Positions 40,701-52,412 are shown, counted from the stretch's first letter. The stretch is 64,000 nt of DNA from Xanthomonas sp. DAR 35659 (GCF_041242975.1 NZ_CP162488.1:1478001-1542000), one strand, 5' to 3'. A program made the numbers and translations. Notes: generated by a model not told the origin, from the sequence alone.

Positions 40701-42458
40701 ATGCGTACCCACTTCTGCGGCCTGGTCGACGAGACCCTGATCGGCCAAACCGTCACTCTGGCCGGCTGGACCGACGTCGCCCGCAACCTCGGCGGCGTGT
40801 GCTTCATCGACCTGCGCGACCACGAGGGCATCGTGCAGGTGATGGTGGAGCCGGAGAATGCCGAAGTGTTCGCCGTCGCCGCCGCGCTGGGCTACGAGGA
40901 CGTGCTGCAGGTGGAAGGCGTGGTGCGCGCGCGGCATGCGGTCAACGACCGGATCCGCAGCGGCAAGGTCGAGGTGATCGCCACCCGCATCACCGTGCTC
41001 AACAAGGCCGCGCCGCTGCCGTTCCACGCGCACGAGAACCCGGGCGAGGAGACCCGCCTGAAGTACCGGTATCTGGATTTGCGCCGGCCGGAGATGCAGC
41101 GCATGCAGCGCACCCGCATCAAGCTGGTGCAGGCGCTGCGCCGCTACCTGGACGAGCGCGGCTTCCAGGACATCGAGACCCCGATCCTGACCAAGGCCAC
41201 CCCGGAAGGCGCGCGCGACTTCCTGGTGCCGGCGCGCATGCATCCGGGCGAGTTCTACGCGCTGCCGCAGTCGCCGCAGCTGTTCAAGCAGATCCTGATG
41301 GTGGCCGGCTTCGACCGCTACTACCAGATCGCGCGCTGCTTCCGCGACGAGGCGCTGCGCGCCGATCGCCAGCTCGAGTTCACCCAGCTCGACATGGAGT
41401 TCGCCTTTGTGCGCGAGCGCGACGTGCAGGACTTCGTCGAGGCGATGGTGCGCGCGATCTTCAAGGAGGTGGTCGACGTCGAACTGGCCGCCGAATTCCC
41501 GCGCATGACCTGGGCCGAGGCCATGCGCCGCTATGGCTCGGACAAGCCGGACCTGCGCATCGCCCTGGAACTGACCGACGTGGCGGAGCTGGTCAAGGAC
41601 AGCGAGTTCGCGGTGTTCAGCGCCGCCGCCCGCGATCCCGACGGCCGCGTCGCCGCGCTGCGCATCCCCGGTGGCGCGAGCCTGTCGCGCAAGCAGATCG
41701 ACGAATACGCCGCGCACGCCGCCAAGTACGGCGCCAAGGGCCTGGCCTACGTCAAGATCGCCGACAGCGGCGAGATCAGCTCGCCGATCCAGAAGTTCTT
41801 CGGCGAGACCGCGTTCGCCGCGCTGCTGGCCCACGTCGGCGCCGGCAACGGCGACATCGTGTTCTTCGGCGCCGGCGCCTACGGCAAGGTCTCCGACTTC
41901 ATGGGCGCGCTGCGCCTGAAGGCCGGCAAGGACTTCGGCCTGGTCGCCGACGGCTGGCGTCCGCTGTGGGTCACCGACTTCCCGATGTTCGAATGGGACG
42001 AGGAGGCGCAGCGCTACGTCGCCCTGCATCACCCGTTCACCGCGCCGGCGGTGGACGACATCGCCGAGCTGCGCGCGCATGCCAGGACCGCGGTGTCGCG
42101 CGGCTACGACATGGTGCTCAACGGCAACGAGATCGGCGGCGGTTCGATCCGCATCCATCGCCCGGACATGCAGAGCGCGGTGTTCGAGCTGCTCGGCATC
42201 GGCGCCGAGGAAGCACGCGCCAAGTTCGGCTTCCTGCTCGACGCGCTGAACTACGGCGCGCCGCCGCACGGCGGCATCGCCTTCGGCATCGACCGCATCG
42301 CCGCGCTGATGGCCGGCACCGAGTCGATCCGCGACGTGATCCCGTTCCCCAAGACCACCGGCGCGCAGGACCTGATGACCGACGCGCCGTCGCCGATCGC
42401 CGACGCGCAACTGGCCGAAGTGCACGTGCAGGTGCGCGCCAAGCCGGTGCAGGGCTGA
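40701..42458 (+). CDS. aspS: Aspartyl-tRNA synthetase
   Basis: This 585-residue class II synthetase is full length. The N-terminal OB-fold anticodon domain opens with [20 protein letters not shown]. Motif 2 is [19 protein letters not shown] and motif 3 is [18 protein letters not shown] insertion domain lies between motifs 2 and 3, as in bacterial enzymes. It charges tRNA-Asp with aspartate in the cytoplasm. TTGGAGTTTGCG precedes the ATG. A GNAT gene starts three bases after its stop, so the two are co-transcribed. Confidence 0.98.
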   Translation: MRTHFCGLVDETLIGQTVTLAGWTDVARNLGGVCFIDLRDHEGIVQVMVEPENAEVFAVAAALGYEDVLQVEGVVRARHAVNDRIRSGKVEVIATRITVLNKAAPLPFHAHENPGEETRLKYRYLDLRRPEMQRMQRTRIKLVQALRRYLDERGFQDIETPILTKATPEGARDFLVPARMHPGEFYALPQSPQLFKQILMVAGFDRYYQIARCFRDEALRADRQLEFTQLDMEFAFVRERDVQDFVEAMVRAIFKEVVDVELAAEFPRMTWAEAMRRYGSDKPDLRIALELTDVAELVKDSEFAVFSAAARDPDGRVAALRIPGGASLSRKQIDEYAAHAAKYGAKGLAYVKIADSGEISSPIQKFFGETAFAALLAHVGAGNGDIVFFGAGAYGKVSDFMGALRLKAGKDFGLVADGWRPLWVTDFPMFEWDEEAQRYVALHHPFTAPAVDDIAELRAHARTAVSRGYDMVLNGNEIGGGSIRIHRPDMQSAVFELLGIGAEEARAKFGFLLDALNYGAPPHGGIAFGIDRIAALMAGTESIRDVIPFPKTTGAQDLMTDAPSPIADAQLAEVHVQVRAKPVQG

Positions 42459-42461
42459 GCG

Positions 42462-42983
42462 ATGGCGCTGGCGATCCGCCGCGCCACCGCGGACGACGCC
42501 GCCACGCTGGCGGCGCTGGCCGCGACCACCTTCACCGAGACCTTCGGCCACCTGTATCCGCCGGCCGACCTGCATGGCTTCCTCGCCGAGCACTACAGCG
42601 CCGAGCGCCAGCGCACCATCCTGCAGCACCCCGACTACGCGGTGTGGCTGCTGGAGGACGACGGCGTCGCGGTGGGCCATGCCGCGGCCGGCCCCTGCGG
42701 CCTGCCGCACGCCGAGGCGCAACCCGGCGACGGCGAGTTGAAGCGGCTGTACCTGCTGCGTTCGCACCAGAACAGCGGCTGGGGCAGCCGCTTGTTCGAG
42801 ACCGCGCTCGGCTGGCTGGAACGCGCCGGGCCGCGCACGCTGTGGATCGGCGTGTGGTCGGAGAACTTCGGCGCGCAGCGCTTCTATGCGCGCTACGGCT
42901 TCGAGAAGGTCGGCACCTACGAGTTCCCGGTCGGGCAGACCCGCGATCTGGAGTTCATCCTGCGCCGCCTGCCGCGTAGCTGA
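42462..42983 (+). CDS. GNAT-family N-acetyltransferase
   Basis: This 173-residue protein has the GNAT fold, with the acetyl-CoA pyrophosphate loop in LKRLYLLRSHQNSGWGSRLFE (QNSGWGS in the place of Q-x-x-G-x-G). The conserved C-terminal motif is FYARYGFEKVGTYEFPVG. Three bases separate it from aspS, so it is translated from the same mRNA. The acceptor is unknown; small metabolites, peptides or protein N-termini are all possible. Confidence 0.9.
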   Translation: MALAIRRATADDAATLAALAATTFTETFGHLYPPADLHGFLAEHYSAERQRTILQHPDYAVWLLEDDGVAVGHAAAGPCGLPHAEAQPGDGELKRLYLLRSHQNSGWGSRLFETALGWLERAGPRTLWIGVWSENFGAQRFYARYGFEKVGTYEFPVGQTRDLEFILRRLPRS

Positions 42984-43061
42984 GCGGCAGGCCGGCGCAG
43001 GTCTGGCCTGGCGACGCTGCACGGTAGACTGCCGGCACCCAGTCTCACAAAGGAGATCGCC

Positions 43062-43379
43062 ATGCCACGCGTGTCAGGACGTGCCGCCGTGTTTGCGCTG
43101 GTACCGCTGCTCGCGGCCTGTGCGCCATCGGCGTCGCTGCCCGCAGCCGGGAACGGCCCGGCCGCGCCGGGCGGTAGCCGGTGCGATGCCGAGGCGGTGC
43201 GCTGGGCGGTCGGCCAGCCCGCGACCGAGGCCACCGTGACCAGACTGCGCCAGGACAGCGGCGCCGCCGAAGTGCGGTCGATCGCGCCGGGCCAGCCGAC
43301 CACGCGCGACCTGCGTCCCGACCGGCTCAACGTCTTCCTCGATGCCGACCATGTCGTCGCCAGGCTCAGTTGTGGCTGA
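43062..43379 (+). CDS. I78-family peptidase inhibitor, lipoprotein
   Basis: This 105-residue protein has a lipoprotein-like leader (LVPLLAACA, Cys near 21). The mature domain has the I78 pattern: CDAEAVRWAVGQPATE, then RQDSGAAEVRSI, and TRDLRPDRLNVFLDADHVVARLSCG, with a Cys pair for a disulfide. It probably inhibits a serine protease in the periplasm. AAAGGAGATCGCC gives a strong ribosome binding site. Confidence 0.9.
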   Translation: MPRVSGRAAVFALVPLLAACAPSASLPAAGNGPAAPGGSRCDAEAVRWAVGQPATEATVTRLRQDSGAAEVRSIAPGQPTTRDLRPDRLNVFLDADHVVARLSCG

Positions 43380-43395
43380 GCCTGCGGGCAAGCGC

Positions 43396-44094
43396 ATGGG
43401 CGCGCCGCCCATGGCGGCTGGCGCCGCGGAGCCGCCGCAGGTCCTGCTGCTGCACGGCATCTGGAACGGCCGCGCCTGGCTCGGTCCGTTGGCGTGGCGG
43501 CTGCGGCGCGATGGCTTCCGTGTCGCCACCTTCGGCTATTCGACCGCCTTCGGCGGCGCCGAAGCGGCGGTGCCGCGGCTGCAGCGGCGCATCGAGCAGT
43601 TGGCCGCGCAGGGGCCGGTGGCACTGGTCGGGCACAGCCTGGGCGGGCTGATCGCGCTGCACGCGCTGCGCCAGGCGCCGCAACTGGCGGTGCCGCGCGT
43701 GGTGTGTCTGGGCAGCCCGCTGGCCGGCAGCGCGGTGGCGCAGACGCTGCAGCGGCGTGGCCTGGGCGCGGCGCTGGGGCGCAGCGCGGCCTTGCTGCAG
43801 CAGGGGATCGGGCGCTGGGACGGCGCCGCCGCGGTCGGCATGGTCGCCGGCAGCGTCGCGGTGGGCATCGGCAACCGCTTCGCCGCGCTGGGACCGGAAT
43901 CGGACGGGACCGTGGCCCTGGCCGAGACCCGCGTGCCCGGCCTGCATGGCCATTGCCTGGTACGCGCCAGCCACAGCGGCCTGCTGTTTTCGCCGCTGGC
44001 CGCGCGCCAGACCGCCGCCTTCCTGCGCCACGGCCGGTTCGCCGGCGCCGAGGCGCGCCTGCCGCGGATGGGGCGGGGCGGCGCAATCGAGTAA
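43396..44094 (+). CDS. Alpha/beta hydrolase (esterase/lipase-like)
   Basis: This protein of about 232 residues has the hydrolase core: VLLLHGIWNG (oxyanion region), nucleophile elbow VALVGHSLGGL (Ser), and a terminal His-bearing segment GLHGHCLVRASHSGLL. PRVVCLGSPLAGS suggests a PGAP1 or lipase-like branch. The first ATG after the I78 gene was chosen; in-frame starts at 43342 and GTG 43372 overlap that gene and remain possible. It is probably in one operon with the inhibitor. Substrate unknown. Confidence 0.85.
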   Translation: MGAPPMAAGAAEPPQVLLLHGIWNGRAWLGPLAWRLRRDGFRVATFGYSTAFGGAEAAVPRLQRRIEQLAAQGPVALVGHSLGGLIALHALRQAPQLAVPRVVCLGSPLAGSAVAQTLQRRGLGAALGRSAALLQQGIGRWDGAAAVGMVAGSVAVGIGNRFAALGPESDGTVALAETRVPGLHGHCLVRASHSGLLFSPLAARQTAAFLRHGRFAGAEARLPRMGRGGAIE

Positions 44095-44132
44095 AATCCG
44101 CCGCTTGTCCTTACTGATGTCCGGAACGCCCC

Positions 44133-44867
44133 ATGGGTAGAGGCCCCTCGATCGAAGCCCGCAAGAACGCATCCGATGCGAAGCGCGGCAAGATTTTCAC
44201 CAAGATCATCCGCGAGATCGGCGTCGCCGCGCGCGCCGGCGGCGGCGACCCGTCCAACAACCCGCGCCTGCGCGTGGCGATGGACAAGGGCCTGGCTTCG
44301 AACATGTCCAAGGACGTGATCGAACGCGCGATCAAGAAGGCCACCGGCGAGCTGGAAGGCGTCGAGTACGAGGAGATCCGCTACGAGGGCTATGCGCCGG
44401 GCGGGGTGGCGGTGATCGTGGATTGCCTGACCGACAACCGCGTGCGCACCGTGGCCGACGTGCGCCATGCCTTCAGCAAGTGCGGCGGCAACATGGGCAC
44501 CGAAGGCTCGGTGGCCTTCATGTTCAAGCGCCTGGGCGTGCTCAGCTTCGCCGCCGGCGCCGACGAGGAGAAGATCACCGAGGCGGCGATCGAGGCCGGC
44601 GCCGACGACATCGTGGTCTATCCCGAGGACGGCGCGATCGACGTGTTGACCGCGCCGGAGGCGTTCCAGGCGGTCAAGGACGCCATGGACGCGGCCGGCC
44701 TGGCCGCCGACCATGCCGACATCACCTTCCGCGCCGACAACGACATCGCCGTGGACGGCGACACCGCGCTGCAGGTGCGCAAGCTGCTGGACATGCTGGA
44801 AGACCTGGACGACGTGCAGAACGTCTATTCCAACGTCGACCAGGCCGCACTGAGTGGCGGGGGCTGA
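44133..44867 (+). CDS. yebC: YebC/PmpR family translation/transcription factor
   Basis: This 244-residue protein opens [24 protein letters not shown] in part, the YebC signature, and continues with [18 protein letters not shown] and [16 protein letters not shown]. YebC/TACO1 proteins are now known to act in translation of proline-rich stretches; PmpR in Pseudomonas acts as a regulator. It lies just before ruvC, a placement conserved in many gammaproteobacteria. Confidence 0.96.
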   Translation: MGRGPSIEARKNASDAKRGKIFTKIIREIGVAARAGGGDPSNNPRLRVAMDKGLASNMSKDVIERAIKKATGELEGVEYEEIRYEGYAPGGVAVIVDCLTDNRVRTVADVRHAFSKCGGNMGTEGSVAFMFKRLGVLSFAAGADEEKITEAAIEAGADDIVVYPEDGAIDVLTAPEAFQAVKDAMDAAGLAADHADITFRADNDIAVDGDTALQVRKLLDMLEDLDDVQNVYSNVDQAALSGGG

Positions 44868-44949
44868 CACCATGGACGCCGGGGCCCGACGCCCGGGACC
44901 CCGGACCCGGAAGGCCGCCGTGCCGGTGCCGGAGGCATTGCCGAGGTCG

Positions 44950-45546
44950 ATGACTGCAACGGGCATCGCTGCCCGCCCGGGCGCTGCTCACCCGATTTCC
45001 GATTTCCGACTCCCGACTCCCGGCTCCATCCGCATCCTCGGCATCGACCCCGGCTCGCAGCGCACCGGCGTGGGCATCATCGACGTGGAGGCGTCCGGCC
45101 GCACCCGGCATGTGTACCATGCGCCGCTGCTGCTGCTGGGCGAGGGCGATTTCTCGGCACGGCTCAAGCGCCTGCTGCACGGACTGGACGCGCTGATCGA
45201 GGCGTACCAGCCACAGGAAGTGGCGATCGAGCGGGTGTTCATGGGCAAGAGCGCCGACGCGGCGCTCAAGCTCGGCCACGCGCGCGGCGCGGCGATCTGC
45301 GCGGTGGTGCTGCGCGACCTGCCGGTGCACGAATACGCGGCCAAGGAAATCAAGCTGGCCATCGTCGGCAAGGGCGCGGCCGAGAAACAACAGGTACAAC
45401 ACATGGTCGGGCTGATGCTGAGCCTGACCGGCAAGCTGCAGGCCGACGCCGCCGACGCGCTGGCGGTGGCCATCACCCATGCCCACGTGCGCGCCACCGC
45501 GCAGCGCCTGGGCGTCAGTACGCAACAGGCGTGGAGCAGAAAATGA
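44950..45546 (+). CDS. ruvC: RuvC Holliday-junction resolvase, N-terminus extended by repeat
   Basis: RuvC cuts Holliday junctions after branch migration by RuvAB. The core begins at [13 protein letters not shown] with Asp in GIDPG, then Glu in AIERVFMG, and Asp-Ala-Ala-Asp at the end ([14 protein letters not shown]), the four acidic catalytic residues. The family normally starts two residues before RILG, but the codon there is TCC. The nearest in-frame ATG is at 44950, 26 codons upstream. Five heptamers (44992-45026) are translated in between, giving a non-conserved leader. The product would be 198 residues instead of about 174. Confidence 0.9.
   Translation: MTATGIAARPGAAHPISDFRLPTPGSIRILGIDPGSQRTGVGIIDVEASGRTRHVYHAPLLLLGEGDFSARLKRLLHGLDALIEAYQPQEVAIERVFMGKSADAALKLGHARGAAICAVVLRDLPVHEYAAKEIKLAIVGKGAAEKQQVQHMVGLMLSLTGKLQADAADALAVAITHAHVRATAQRLGVSTQQAWSRK
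44992..45026. repeat. Five tandem heptamers inside the 5' end of ruvC
   Basis: CCGATTT, CCGATTT, CCGACTC, CCGACTC and CCGGCTC follow without a gap. The conserved RuvC core starts two bases later. They belong to the same family as the GGGAATC repeats nearby. Confidence 0.9.
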
Positions 45547-45892
45547 CAAAGGCCGGGAATCGGGATTCGGGAATCGGGAATAGGAACAGCAGAAGCGGTG
45601 AAGCGGCCCTCCGCTTTGCCCATTCCCCATTCCCGTTTCTCCATTCCCGTCGCCTCGCACGGGGCGGGAATCGGGATTCGGTAATCGGGAATAGGAACAG
45701 CAGAAGCGGTGAAGCGGCCCTCCGCTTTGCCCATTCCCCATTCCCGTTTCTCCATTCCCGGCGCCTCGCACGGGGCGGGAATCGGGAATCGGGAATCGGG
45801 AATGGGAACAGCAGAAGCGGTGAAGCGGCCCCCCGCTTTGCCCATTCCCCATTCCCGTTTCTCCATTCCCGGCGCCTCCACGGAGGCGCCCA
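45547..45892. repeat. Three tandem 111-bp repeats between ruvC and ruvA
   Basis: The unit carries a G-rich end (CGGGAATCGGGAATAGGAAC), a 40-base core (GCAGAAGCGGTGAAGCGGCC) and a C-rich end (CCATTCCCCATTCCCG). Core copies start at 45582, 45693 and 45804, so the period is exactly 111. Copies 1 and 2 differ from each other at only a few positions and copy 3 at slightly more. Each unit's ends are inverted and can pair. 111 is a multiple of three, so false open frames with repeated peptides run through it on both strands. No gene is here. Confidence 0.95.
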
Positions 45893-46477
45893 ATGATCGG
45901 CCGTCTGCGCGGGATCCTGGCCTACAAGCAGCCGCCGTGGCTGGTGATCGACGTGGGCGGCGTGGGGTATGAGCTGGAGGCGCCGATGAGCACCTTCTAC
46001 GACCTGCCCGACGTCGGTCGTGACGTGATCCTGTTCACCCACTACGCGCAGAAGGAGGACAGCGTGTCGCTGTACGGCTTCCTGCGCGAGGGCGAGCGGC
46101 GCCTGTTCCGCGACGTGCAGCGGGTCAGCGGGATCGGCGCGAAGATCGCGCTGGCGGTGCTGTCCGGGGTCAGCGTCGACGAATTCGCGCGGCTGATCAC
46201 CAGCGCTGACGTCACCGCGCTGACCCGCATCCCCGGCATCGGCAAGAAGACCGCCGAGCGCATGGTGGTGGAACTGCGCGACCGCGCGGCCGACTTCAGC
46301 GGCGGCGCGCCGATCACCGGCCAACTGGGTACCGACGCGGTCTCCGAGGCCACGGTGGCGCTGCAGCAGCTCGGCTACAAGCCGGCCGAGGCGGCGAAGA
46401 TGGCGCGCGACGCCGCCGCCGACGGCGACGAGGTCGCCACGGTGATCCGCAAGGCCCTGCAGGCCGCGTTGCGCTGA
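45893..46477 (+). CDS. ruvA: RuvA, Holliday-junction branch-migration subunit
   Basis: This 194-residue protein has the three RuvA domains: an N-terminal OB fold ([23 protein letters not shown] region), central helix-hairpin-helix pair ([15 protein letters not shown] and [19 protein letters not shown]), and a C-terminal three-helix RuvB-binding domain ([19 protein letters not shown]). RuvA tetramers bind the four-way junction and load the RuvB motor. GGAGGCGCC precedes the ATG, directly after the 111-bp repeats. Confidence 0.97.
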   Translation: MIGRLRGILAYKQPPWLVIDVGGVGYELEAPMSTFYDLPDVGRDVILFTHYAQKEDSVSLYGFLREGERRLFRDVQRVSGIGAKIALAVLSGVSVDEFARLITSADVTALTRIPGIGKKTAERMVVELRDRAADFSGGAPITGQLGTDAVSEATVALQQLGYKPAEAAKMARDAAADGDEVATVIRKALQAALR

Positions 46478-46529
46478 CCCCGCGCCGTAGCTTCTTCTTC
46501 ACGCCTCGCGGCGCTAACCTGATCTCCAC

Positions 46530-48449
46530 ATGTCCTCCACTCCCGCTCCGTCCCCCGGCTCCGGCCATTCGGCCGACGCCTCGCATGGCAAGGCCGGCTT
46601 CGCGCTGGTCATCGGCGCCATCGGCGTGGTGTTCGGCGACATCGGCACCAGTCCGCTGTACACGCTCAAGGAGGCGTTCTCGCCGCACTACGGCCTGAGC
46701 AGCGACCACGACACCGTGCTCGGCGTGCTGTCGCTGGCGTTCTGGTCGCTGATGATCGTGGTGACGCTCAAGTACGTCACCATCATCATGCGCGCCGACA
46801 ACGAGGGCGAGGGCGGCATCATGGCATTGATGGCGCTGACCCAGCGCACCATGCGCAAGGGCTCGCGCTCGGCCTACGTGGTCGGCATCCTCGGGATCTT
46901 CGGCGCCTCGCTGTTCTTCGGCGACGGCGTGATCACCCCCGCCATCTCGGTGCTGGGCGCGGTCGAGGGCCTGGAAGTCGCGGCGCCGGGACTGCATGCC
47001 TTCATCGTGCCGATCACGGTGCTGGTGCTGGTGGTCCTGTTCCTGGGCCAGCGCTTCGGCACCGAGAAGGTCGGCAAGGTGTTCGGCCCGATCACCTCGC
47101 TGTGGTTCCTGTCGCTGGCGGCGATCGGCATCTGGAACATCGTCGATGCGCCGGAAGTGCTGAAGGCGTTCAATCCATGGTGGGCGATCCGCTTCTTCCT
47201 CGACCACGGCTGGCACGGCGTGTGGATCCTCGGCGCGGTGGTGCTGGCGGTGACCGGCGGCGAGGCGCTGTACGCGGACATGGGCCACTTCGGCGCGCGC
47301 CCGATTCGCCATGCCTGGTACTACTTCGTGCTGCCGTGCCTGGTGCTGAACTACCTGGGGCAGGGCGCGCTGGTGCTCAAGCATCCGTCGGCGCTGAAGA
47401 ACCCGTTCTTCGAAGCGGTGCCGGGCTGGGCGCTGTACCCGATGATCGTGCTGGCCACGTTGGCGGCGGTGATCGCCTCGCAGGCGGTGATCACCGGCGC
47501 GTTCTCGATCGCGCGTCAGGCCATGCAGCTGGGCTACATCCCGCGCATGCTGATCAAGCACACCTCGCACGACACCATCGGCCAGATCTACATTCCCGGC
47601 ATCAACTGGCTGCTGATGGTGATGGTGATCGCGCTGGTGCTGATCTTCCGCAGCTCCACCAACCTGGCGGTGGCCTACGGCATCTCGGTCTCGGCGACGA
47701 TGCTGATCGACACCCTGTTGCTGGCGCTGGTGGCGCGCGCGCTGTGGCCGCGCTGGCGCAACTGGGTGTTGCCGCTGTGCGTGGTGTTCTTCGTCATCGA
47801 CGCCGCGTTCCTGATCGCCAACGGCGCCAAGCTGCTGCAGGGCGCCTGGTTCCCGGTGGCGCTGGGCATCGTGATGTTCACCATGATGCGCACCTGGCGC
47901 CGAGGCCGCGAGTTGCTGCGCGAGGAGATCCGCAAGGACGGCATCCAGATCGACAGCTTCCTGCCCGGGCTGATGCTGGCGCCGCCGGTGCGCGTGCCCG
48001 GGACGGCGGTGTTCCTGACCGCCGACTCCACCGTGGTGCCGCACGCGCTGATGCACAACCTCAAGCACAACAAGGTGCTGCACGAGCGCAACGTGTTCCT
48101 GACCGTGGAAACCCTGCCGGTGCCCTACGCCGCGGCCAAGCAGCGGCTGAAGATGGATGCCATCGGCGACGAATTCTACCGGGTGATCGTGCGCTTCGGC
48201 TTCATGGAGACCCCGGACGTGCCGCTGGCGCTGATGCGCTCCTGCGACCAGGGCGGGACCTATTTCGACCCGATGGACACCACGTACTTCGCCAGCCGCG
48301 AGACCATCGTGGCCAGCGCCAACCGTGGCATGCCGATCTGGCGCGACAAGCTGTTCGCGGTCATGCACCGCAACGCCGCCCCCGCCACCGGCTTCTTCCG
48401 CATCCCCGGCAACCGCCTGGTGGAGTTGGGCGCGCAGGTGGAGATCTGA
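46530..48449 (+). CDS. kup: Kup low-affinity potassium transporter
   Basis: This 639-residue protein belongs to the KUP/HAK/KT family. The first helix region holds [18 protein letters not shown], the family signature, and [18 protein letters not shown] is the second. About 12 transmembrane helices are followed by a cytoplasmic domain (about 470-639). It brings K+ into the cell with protons and is little regulated by transcription in E. coli. It lies between ruvA and ruvB, as in other Xanthomonas-type chromosomes. Confidence 0.97.
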   Translation: MSSTPAPSPGSGHSADASHGKAGFALVIGAIGVVFGDIGTSPLYTLKEAFSPHYGLSSDHDTVLGVLSLAFWSLMIVVTLKYVTIIMRADNEGEGGIMALMALTQRTMRKGSRSAYVVGILGIFGASLFFGDGVITPAISVLGAVEGLEVAAPGLHAFIVPITVLVLVVLFLGQRFGTEKVGKVFGPITSLWFLSLAAIGIWNIVDAPEVLKAFNPWWAIRFFLDHGWHGVWILGAVVLAVTGGEALYADMGHFGARPIRHAWYYFVLPCLVLNYLGQGALVLKHPSALKNPFFEAVPGWALYPMIVLATLAAVIASQAVITGAFSIARQAMQLGYIPRMLIKHTSHDTIGQIYIPGINWLLMVMVIALVLIFRSSTNLAVAYGISVSATMLIDTLLLALVARALWPRWRNWVLPLCVVFFVIDAAFLIANGAKLLQGAWFPVALGIVMFTMMRTWRRGRELLREEIRKDGIQIDSFLPGLMLAPPVRVPGTAVFLTADSTVVPHALMHNLKHNKVLHERNVFLTVETLPVPYAAAKQRLKMDAIGDEFYRVIVRFGFMETPDVPLALMRSCDQGGTYFDPMDTTYFASRETIVASANRGMPIWRDKLFAVMHRNAAPATGFFRIPGNRLVELGAQVEI

Positions 48450-48471
48450 GGCCGCGACGGGGTCGCGGCCT

Positions 48472-48624
48472 TGGGAATGGGGAGACGGGAATGGGGAATA
48501 GGCAACGGCAACGGCGTTCGGCTGAAAAACTAAGCGGCGACGCCCGAAGTAGGCGCCAGTCGCGTCGCCAACCGCTACTATTGTCCGCTCAATTCCCCAT
48601 TCTCGATTCCCCAATCCCGGCTCT
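48472..48624. repeat. Heptamer inverted repeat pair between kup and ruvB
   Basis: G-rich heptamers (GGGAATGGGGAGACGGGAAT) lie at 48475-48494, and C-rich heptamers (CCCCATTCTCGATTCCCCAA) at 48595-48614, just before the ruvB ATG. The core differs from that of the 111-bp repeats. Confidence 0.85.
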
Positions 48625-48626
48625 AA

Positions 48627-49664
<1,038 letters not shown>

Positions 49665-49703
49665 GATGTCGTGGTTACCCAGCTACCGACAGGAGCGCCG
49701 CTC

Positions 49704-50174
49704 TTGACTGCCCATTCTCCATTCCCTGTTCCCGATTCCCGGCTATTCAGTTGGCCGACACGCATCTACTGGGAAGATACCGACGCCGGTGGGGTGGTCT
49801 ACCATGCGCGTTACGTCGCCTTTCTGGAGCGCGCGCGCACGGAGTGGTTGCGTGCGCTGGGCTATGGACAGGAGCGCCTGCGCCTGCAACACGATCTGGT
49901 GTTCGCGGTGCGCGCGATGCAGCTCGACTTCCTGCGCCCGGCCCGCCTCGACGATACCCTGCAGGTCGGCGTCGCGCTGTCGCACTGCAAGCGCGCCAGC
50001 CTGGTGTTCGCGCAGTCGATCCACCGCGACGGCGAATTGCTGTTGCGCGCGCAGGTGAAGGTGGCGGCGCTGGGCGCCGGCACTTTCCGCCCGCGCGGCA
50101 TCGACGACGCGCTGCACGACGCATTGAAAGTTCTCGAAATCACTGAAGCCGAATTACTGAGGAACGACGGATGA
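49704..50174 (+). CDS. ybgC: YbgC acyl-CoA thioesterase of the tol operon
   Basis: This hot-dog-fold thioesterase core starts at PTRIYWEDTDAGGVVYHARYVAFLERARTEWL in part; the Asp in EDTDAGGVVYH is the catalytic residue of the 4-hydroxybenzoyl-CoA thioesterase family. The start is TTG at 49704, with AGGAG seven bases upstream; no ATG is available. The first 17 residues (TAHSPFPVPDSRL) come from a heptamer repeat and are not conserved. The stop overlaps the tolQ start (ATGA), so it opens the tol operon. Length about 156. Confidence 0.92.
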   Translation: MTAHSPFPVPDSRLFSWPTRIYWEDTDAGGVVYHARYVAFLERARTEWLRALGYGQERLRLQHDLVFAVRAMQLDFLRPARLDDTLQVGVALSHCKRASLVFAQSIHRDGELLLRAQVKVAALGAGTFRPRGIDDALHDALKVLEITEAELLRNDG

Positions 50175-50947
50175 TCGCATTGCTCCTGGCCCTGCAGGAC
50201 ACGGTGGTGGAGGCGCTGCCGCAGGACGTGACCCAGACCGCCGCGCAGGCCGTCGCCCATACCGCCAGCCACGGCGGCATCAACTACCTGGACCTGATGG
50301 TCAAGGCCAGCCTGCCGGTCAAGGTGATCGTGCTGCTGCTGCTGCTCGGCTCGCTGATCAGTTGGGTGATCATCTTCCGCAAGGCGCGGGTGTTCAAGCA
50401 GGCCAACCGCGAGGCGGACGACTTCGAGAACCGGTTCTGGTCCGGCACCGACCTGACCAAGCTCTATGCCGGCGCGGCCGACCGCAACCGCGTGGTCGGC
50501 GGGCTGGAGGCGATCTTCGAGGCCGGCTTCCGCGAGTTCACCCGCCTGCGCGACAAGCGCAAGCTCGACGCGCGCATCCAGCTGGAAGGCGCGCAGCGGG
50601 CGATGCGCGCGACCTATGCACGCGAGGTGGATCGCCTGGAGCGCAACCTGGAACTGCTCGCCAACATCGGCTCCACCGCGCCCTACGTGGGTCTGGTCGG
50701 CACCGTGTTCGGCATCATGGTGACCATGCACGACATGATCAACAGCGGCCAGCAGGCGGGCATCGCCGCGGTCGCGCCGGGCATCTCCGAGGCGCTGTTC
50801 GCGACCGCCATCGGCCTGTTCGTGGCGATCCCGGCGGTGTGGGCCTACAACCGCTTCACCACCCGGGTCGAGCGCCTGGCCGTGCGCTTCGAGACCTTCT
50901 CCGAAGAGTTCAGCTCCATCCTGCAGCGCCAGGCCAGCGGCGACTGA
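50171..50947 (+). CDS. tolQ: TolQ, inner-membrane energising subunit
   Basis: This 258-residue MotA/ExbB-like protein has three transmembrane segments, near 60 (VKVIVLLLLLGSLISWVIIF), 160 (LLANIGSTAPYVGLVGTVFGI) and 205 (EALFATAIGLFVAIPAVWAY). With TolR it forms the proton channel that powers TolA. The start overlaps the ybgC stop by four bases (ATGA), typical of coupled translation. Confidence 0.97.
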   Translation: MIALLLALQDTVVEALPQDVTQTAAQAVAHTASHGGINYLDLMVKASLPVKVIVLLLLLGSLISWVIIFRKARVFKQANREADDFENRFWSGTDLTKLYAGAADRNRVVGGLEAIFEAGFREFTRLRDKRKLDARIQLEGAQRAMRATYAREVDRLERNLELLANIGSTAPYVGLVGTVFGIMVTMHDMINSGQQAGIAAVAPGISEALFATAIGLFVAIPAVWAYNRFTTRVERLAVRFETFSEEFSSILQRQASGD

Positions 50948-50983
50948 GCGTCGCCCGCCCGCCCACGATCCCAGGATTCCCGC

Positions 50984-51410
<427 letters not shown>

Positions 51411-51421
<11 letters not shown>

Positions 51422-52412
51422 AGCCGAAAATCGACCGCCGCTGACCCAGGGCGACAACGACAGCCTGCTGTACGGCATCGCCCTGGCGGTGGGCGTGCAC
51501 GTGCTGATCGCGCTGCTGTTCTTCCTCGCCTGGTGGTGGTCGCCGGTACGCCAGGTGGAACCGGCGGCCGGCTCGCCGATGGTCGAGGCCTCTCTGGTGG
51601 TGTCCGCCGCCGACGTGCGTTCGGCGCAGAAGGCGGTGCAGGATGCGCCCAAGCCCTTGCCCGAGCCGCTGCCCGAGCCGGTCAAGGAGGTGGCCGAGGA
51701 AGACGCCGTGCCGCCGCCGCAACCGGTGCCGGTGCCCAAGCCGCAGGACGCCCCGACCGAGCAGCAAAAGAAGGCGCAGGACTTCGTTCCGGTGCCGGAC
51801 AAGGTCGACCAGGACCGCGCCAGCCGCACCGCGATCTCCCAGGAGAAGGAGAAGCAGGAGCAGGAGGCCAAGCGCCGCCAGGAACAGATCGACCTGACCG
51901 AGCAGAAGCGCCAGCAGGAGGCCGAGCAGAAGCAGCGCCTGGCCGCCCAGCAGGAAGAGGAGCGGCAGAAGAAGATCGCCGACATCCGCAAGCAGCGCGA
52001 GCAGGCCGAGCGCGAAGCCAAGCTGGCCGAGCAGAAGCTGCGCCAGCTCGCGGACCTGCGCGCCAAGCAGGCCTCGGCATCCGCCGCGTCCACCGCGCAG
52101 CCGGCGCCGGGCCAGAACGGCACCAACACCGATCTGCAGGCCAAGTACGCCGCGGCGATCCAGCAGGCGGTGCTGAGCCAGTGGGTGCGCCCGGATTCGG
52201 TGCCGCTGGGGCAGAAGTGCAAGATCGCGATCAAGCAGATTCCAGGCGGCACCGTGATGGAAGCCAAGGTCAGCCCCGACTGTCCCTACGACGAGGCGGG
52301 CCGCCGCTCGATCGAGGCGGCGGTGCTGCGCGCGCAACCGTTGCCGTATCGCGGCTTCGAGTCGGTGTTCGCGCGCGAGCTGACCTTCAACTTCACCGCG
52401 CAGGATCGCTGA
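51411..52412 (+). CDS. tolA: TolA, envelope-spanning linker protein
   Basis: This 333-residue protein has the three TolA domains: a transmembrane anchor at about 20-43 (ALAVGVHVLIALLFFLAWWW), a long charged helical region (to about 225, rich in EQKRQQEAEQK-type heptads), and the C-terminal domain III (about 246-333). Domain III opens YAAAIQQAVLSQW and carries a Cys pair (QKCKI, SPDCPYD) as in E. coli TolA-III. Domain III binds TolB and Pal, and also colicins and phage proteins. The 3' part is duplicated downstream in the next gene. Confidence 0.95.

Noticed and set aside
40584..43022. An 812-codon open frame antisense to aspS and the GNAT gene
   Set aside because: Composition is typical of a shadow frame (rich in His, Gln, Arg, Val) and the true genes are conserved.
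45028..45030. ATC as the start codon of ruvC
   Set aside because: ATC starts are extremely rare and no ribosome binding site precedes it; the in-frame ATG at 44950 is preferred, although this remains to be proved.
45547..45892. CRISPR array
   Set aside because: Units are contiguous near-identical copies of 111 bases without unique spacers, and no cas genes are nearby.
44722..45896. Open frames with a 37-residue repeated peptide over the ruvC-ruvA gap, both strands
   Set aside because: They come from the 111-bp repeat being divisible by three; no start signal or conserved domain.
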